Source: Lates calcarifer (taxonomy: Eukaryota > Chordata > Actinopteri > Centropomidae). Taken from it: 64,000 nucleotides of DNA. The position numbers were made by a program, and so were the translations under genes. Below are positions 62,306-64,000 of this stretch, in pieces; positions within the stretch are counted from its first letter, which is position 1; every line of letters begins with the position of its first letter. The stretch lies in NCBI RefSeq assembly GCF_001640805.2, contig NC_066843.1, positions 9,201,686 to 9,265,685 of the forward strand, given 5' to 3'. Under the pieces are notes generated by a model. That model was given only the letters and a program-made list of their open reading frames with translations, made no database searches and had not been told where the DNA came from.

Positions 62306-63121
62306 TTTATTTAACAAAGCATGGTGTGGCTAAGCTACATAAAGAAGGTGGATAAAGTAAGAATATACAATAGTTGTGCTGTTAATATTGATGGTGTGCT
62401 TTGAGTATACACCAAAGAGTAACTGTTGACTGAATCATTTATATTGCTTCAACACACTGTTCAATAATGTGACTAATGTAGACTTCAGAGATGGTTATCA
62501 ATATATATTTTAAGGAAAATTTAAGGAAAATACAATTTTCACCATCAAGCATTATAAGCATAGCCAGCCATCATATACATAAAAACATACAATCTGTATC
62601 ATTGTCTCCAAAAGTGACATTATCACAAACTACAACCATAATAACAGACAACTCAAAAAAAAGTGCAAGTTCACTTTAAAGCATGGCAAGTACAACAACA
62701 TGAAACACCAATATTGTCCTATCCAAGATATGTTACAAGCTTCTGTTGGAAAGCACCATCTCTTCTATAACAAATCTGACTGAAAAGTTAATATTTCCTC
62801 TTTCACATCTATGCTGTCAAGACAAGAGCCTCAGCTTCATCTCAGTGCTTCGACAGACATTCTGTGGTCTTGAGGTCTGAAGAAATGTACAAACACAGTT
62901 GTATATGGGAAAACTTGATCATCTGTCCTCTTAATCTCAGCGTTATCATCTGAATGAGTCTCCCTACCCAAGTCAGTGGTGTTAGAGGGGGCAAGCATTA
63001 TGAAGACGATGATTACGGTGGCAAGTTAAACACAGTGAGGTTTACCAGCAGATACTGAAGGGAAGAGGAATCCTGGCGGTGAACAGTCCCATGTTTTTTT
63101 CTCAGTCAAAAAGCCTTCTGT
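62306..63121 (-). other. hid1: Presumed hid1 3' UTR
   Basis: Between the hid1 stop and a TTTATT at 62306-62311 (AATAAA on the minus strand) there are about 800 nt of non-coding AT-rich sequence. The end point is inferred from this signal only. Confidence 0.4.
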
Positions 63122-64000
63122 CTACATTCTCTGAATCTCAAAGAGGCGGACATCAGTGTCATACCAGATAGGAGGGTCCACATTGCTGTTTAAAAAAAAA
63201 AGATATAAGATTTAGTCAGCACAGAAAGACGACTATTTGCATACTGCTCAGCTCTTATGTCTGACTCACCGCAAATAGACGACACCCCACATGTAGGTGC
63301 GAAACCACATGGCAGTGCCTGCGTTGGCCTGATACTTTCTGATGAGGATGGGGTGAGGGACTGGCAGCAGGCCCACTAATGTGCCGTGCTGGAGAAACTT
63401 CAAGATCTCTGATTCATCTGTCAAACCCCTGCAGAGAAACATGAGCACACTTGAAAAAAAAACACACACACGCACACATTCTGGTAATATTTCAGAAGAA
63501 TGTCAGCCAATATATGGCTTTTACATTCAAACTGTAAAAGGAATAGAAGTGTTTACATACTTGTCGATGCAGATCTTCTCCACCTGGGGAACTAACACTT
63601 GCAGAAGACGCATGATTGTCTGCAGGGGTAGCTTACACTTCCAGGAAAGCACCTAGGGCAGAAGAGGTAAATCTGGATCAGTCACTCATTCTGCCAAATG
63701 TCCAACATATTTCAAAAAATAAGGGGATGGATGAGAGGAAAAGATGCAACAGACCCATTCTGGTGTGGGAGCCCAAAACGATGTTGAGGATGCGCTTGAC
63801 AAACGTCTTCTCTCCATTTCTGCTTCAGTGTAGAAAACATCCTGATAACATGAAGAAATAGATTTAACCAACATGACATATGCTTTTAAACAAACATATG
63901 CACACAAATGCGCACACACACTTACCTCATTATCTCTGCCTGAGTTTGACTCTGTATCACTGGTCCCGGCGGCTACACTTTGGTCTGGGGAGACAGTGTG
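63122..64000 (-). CDS. hid1: HID1 domain-containing protein, C-terminal exons (partial)
   Basis: Five exons on the minus strand: from the window edge to 63926, then 63755-63841, 63561-63652, 63270-63428 and 63122-63185. They join in phase to read TESNSGRDNE, DVFYTEAEMERRR, APTPEW, VLSWKCKLPLQTIMRLLQVL, VPQVEKICIDKGLTDESEIL, KFLQHGTLVGLLPVPHPILI, RKYQANAGTAMWFRTYMWGV, VYLRNVDPPIWYDTDVRLFE and IQRM. This is almost identical to the end of HID1 as remembered. HID1 is a peripheral Golgi protein needed for dense-core vesicle biogenesis and neuropeptide sorting. The Ser-rich stretch before APTPEW is the variable linker typical of the family. The gene continues beyond 64000; only about 140 residues are visible. 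Confidence 0.93.

Overview
This is a gene-bearing stretch of a vertebrate nuclear genome, almost certainly a teleost fish. The genes have GT-AG introns and AATAAA poly(A) signals. The intergenic DNA is AT-rich, with (CA)n, (CT)n and (TTTA)n microsatellites and a dispersed repeat that I recognise from many teleost genomes. Product assignments come from reading the translations against remembered family sequences; no database search was run.

Layout: the last exon and 3' UTR of map2k6 (+) lie at 1-2335. A gene-free interval of about 16 kb follows. Next are two inward-rectifier potassium channel genes on the minus strand, kcnj2 (Kir2.1) and a divergent kcnj16 (Kir5.1-like). After about 6 kb of intergenic DNA comes a nine-exon Cys-loop ligand-gated channel of the ZACN/5-HT3 type (+). 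Then come tvp23 (-), a first otopetrin proton channel (-), ush1g/SANS (+), trim16 (+), an intronless amnionless gene (amn, -), a second otopetrin (+), and the C-terminal exons of hid1 (-), which run off the right edge.

The neighbourhood mixes blocks that are separate on human chromosome 17. These are MAP2K6-KCNJ16-KCNJ2 (17q24), USH1G-OTOP2-OTOP3-HID1 and ZACN (17q25), and TVP23-TRIM16 (17p12). Relative to human, the Kir pair is inverted and the otopetrin/ush1g pair is inverted. AMN, on human chromosome 14, is an addition here. The two otopetrins have the same internal intron phases and look like duplicates of an OTOP2-type gene that now flank ush1g, trim16 and amn.

Points worth a second look: (1) ush1g, trim16 and amn each carry what looks like one extra base that breaks an otherwise intact conserved frame, all within 49.7-56.9 kb, which suggests local consensus errors unless shown otherwise; (2) amn is intronless although the human gene has many introns; (3) the Kir5.1-like channel has Asp where mammalian Kir5.1 has Asn at the pore rectification site; (4) several short perfect hairpins with small loops; (5) a very strong G-quadruplex motif in the map2k6 3' UTR. 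I found no tRNA, rRNA, CRISPR array or intact autonomous transposon. I did not find a new multi-gene system.
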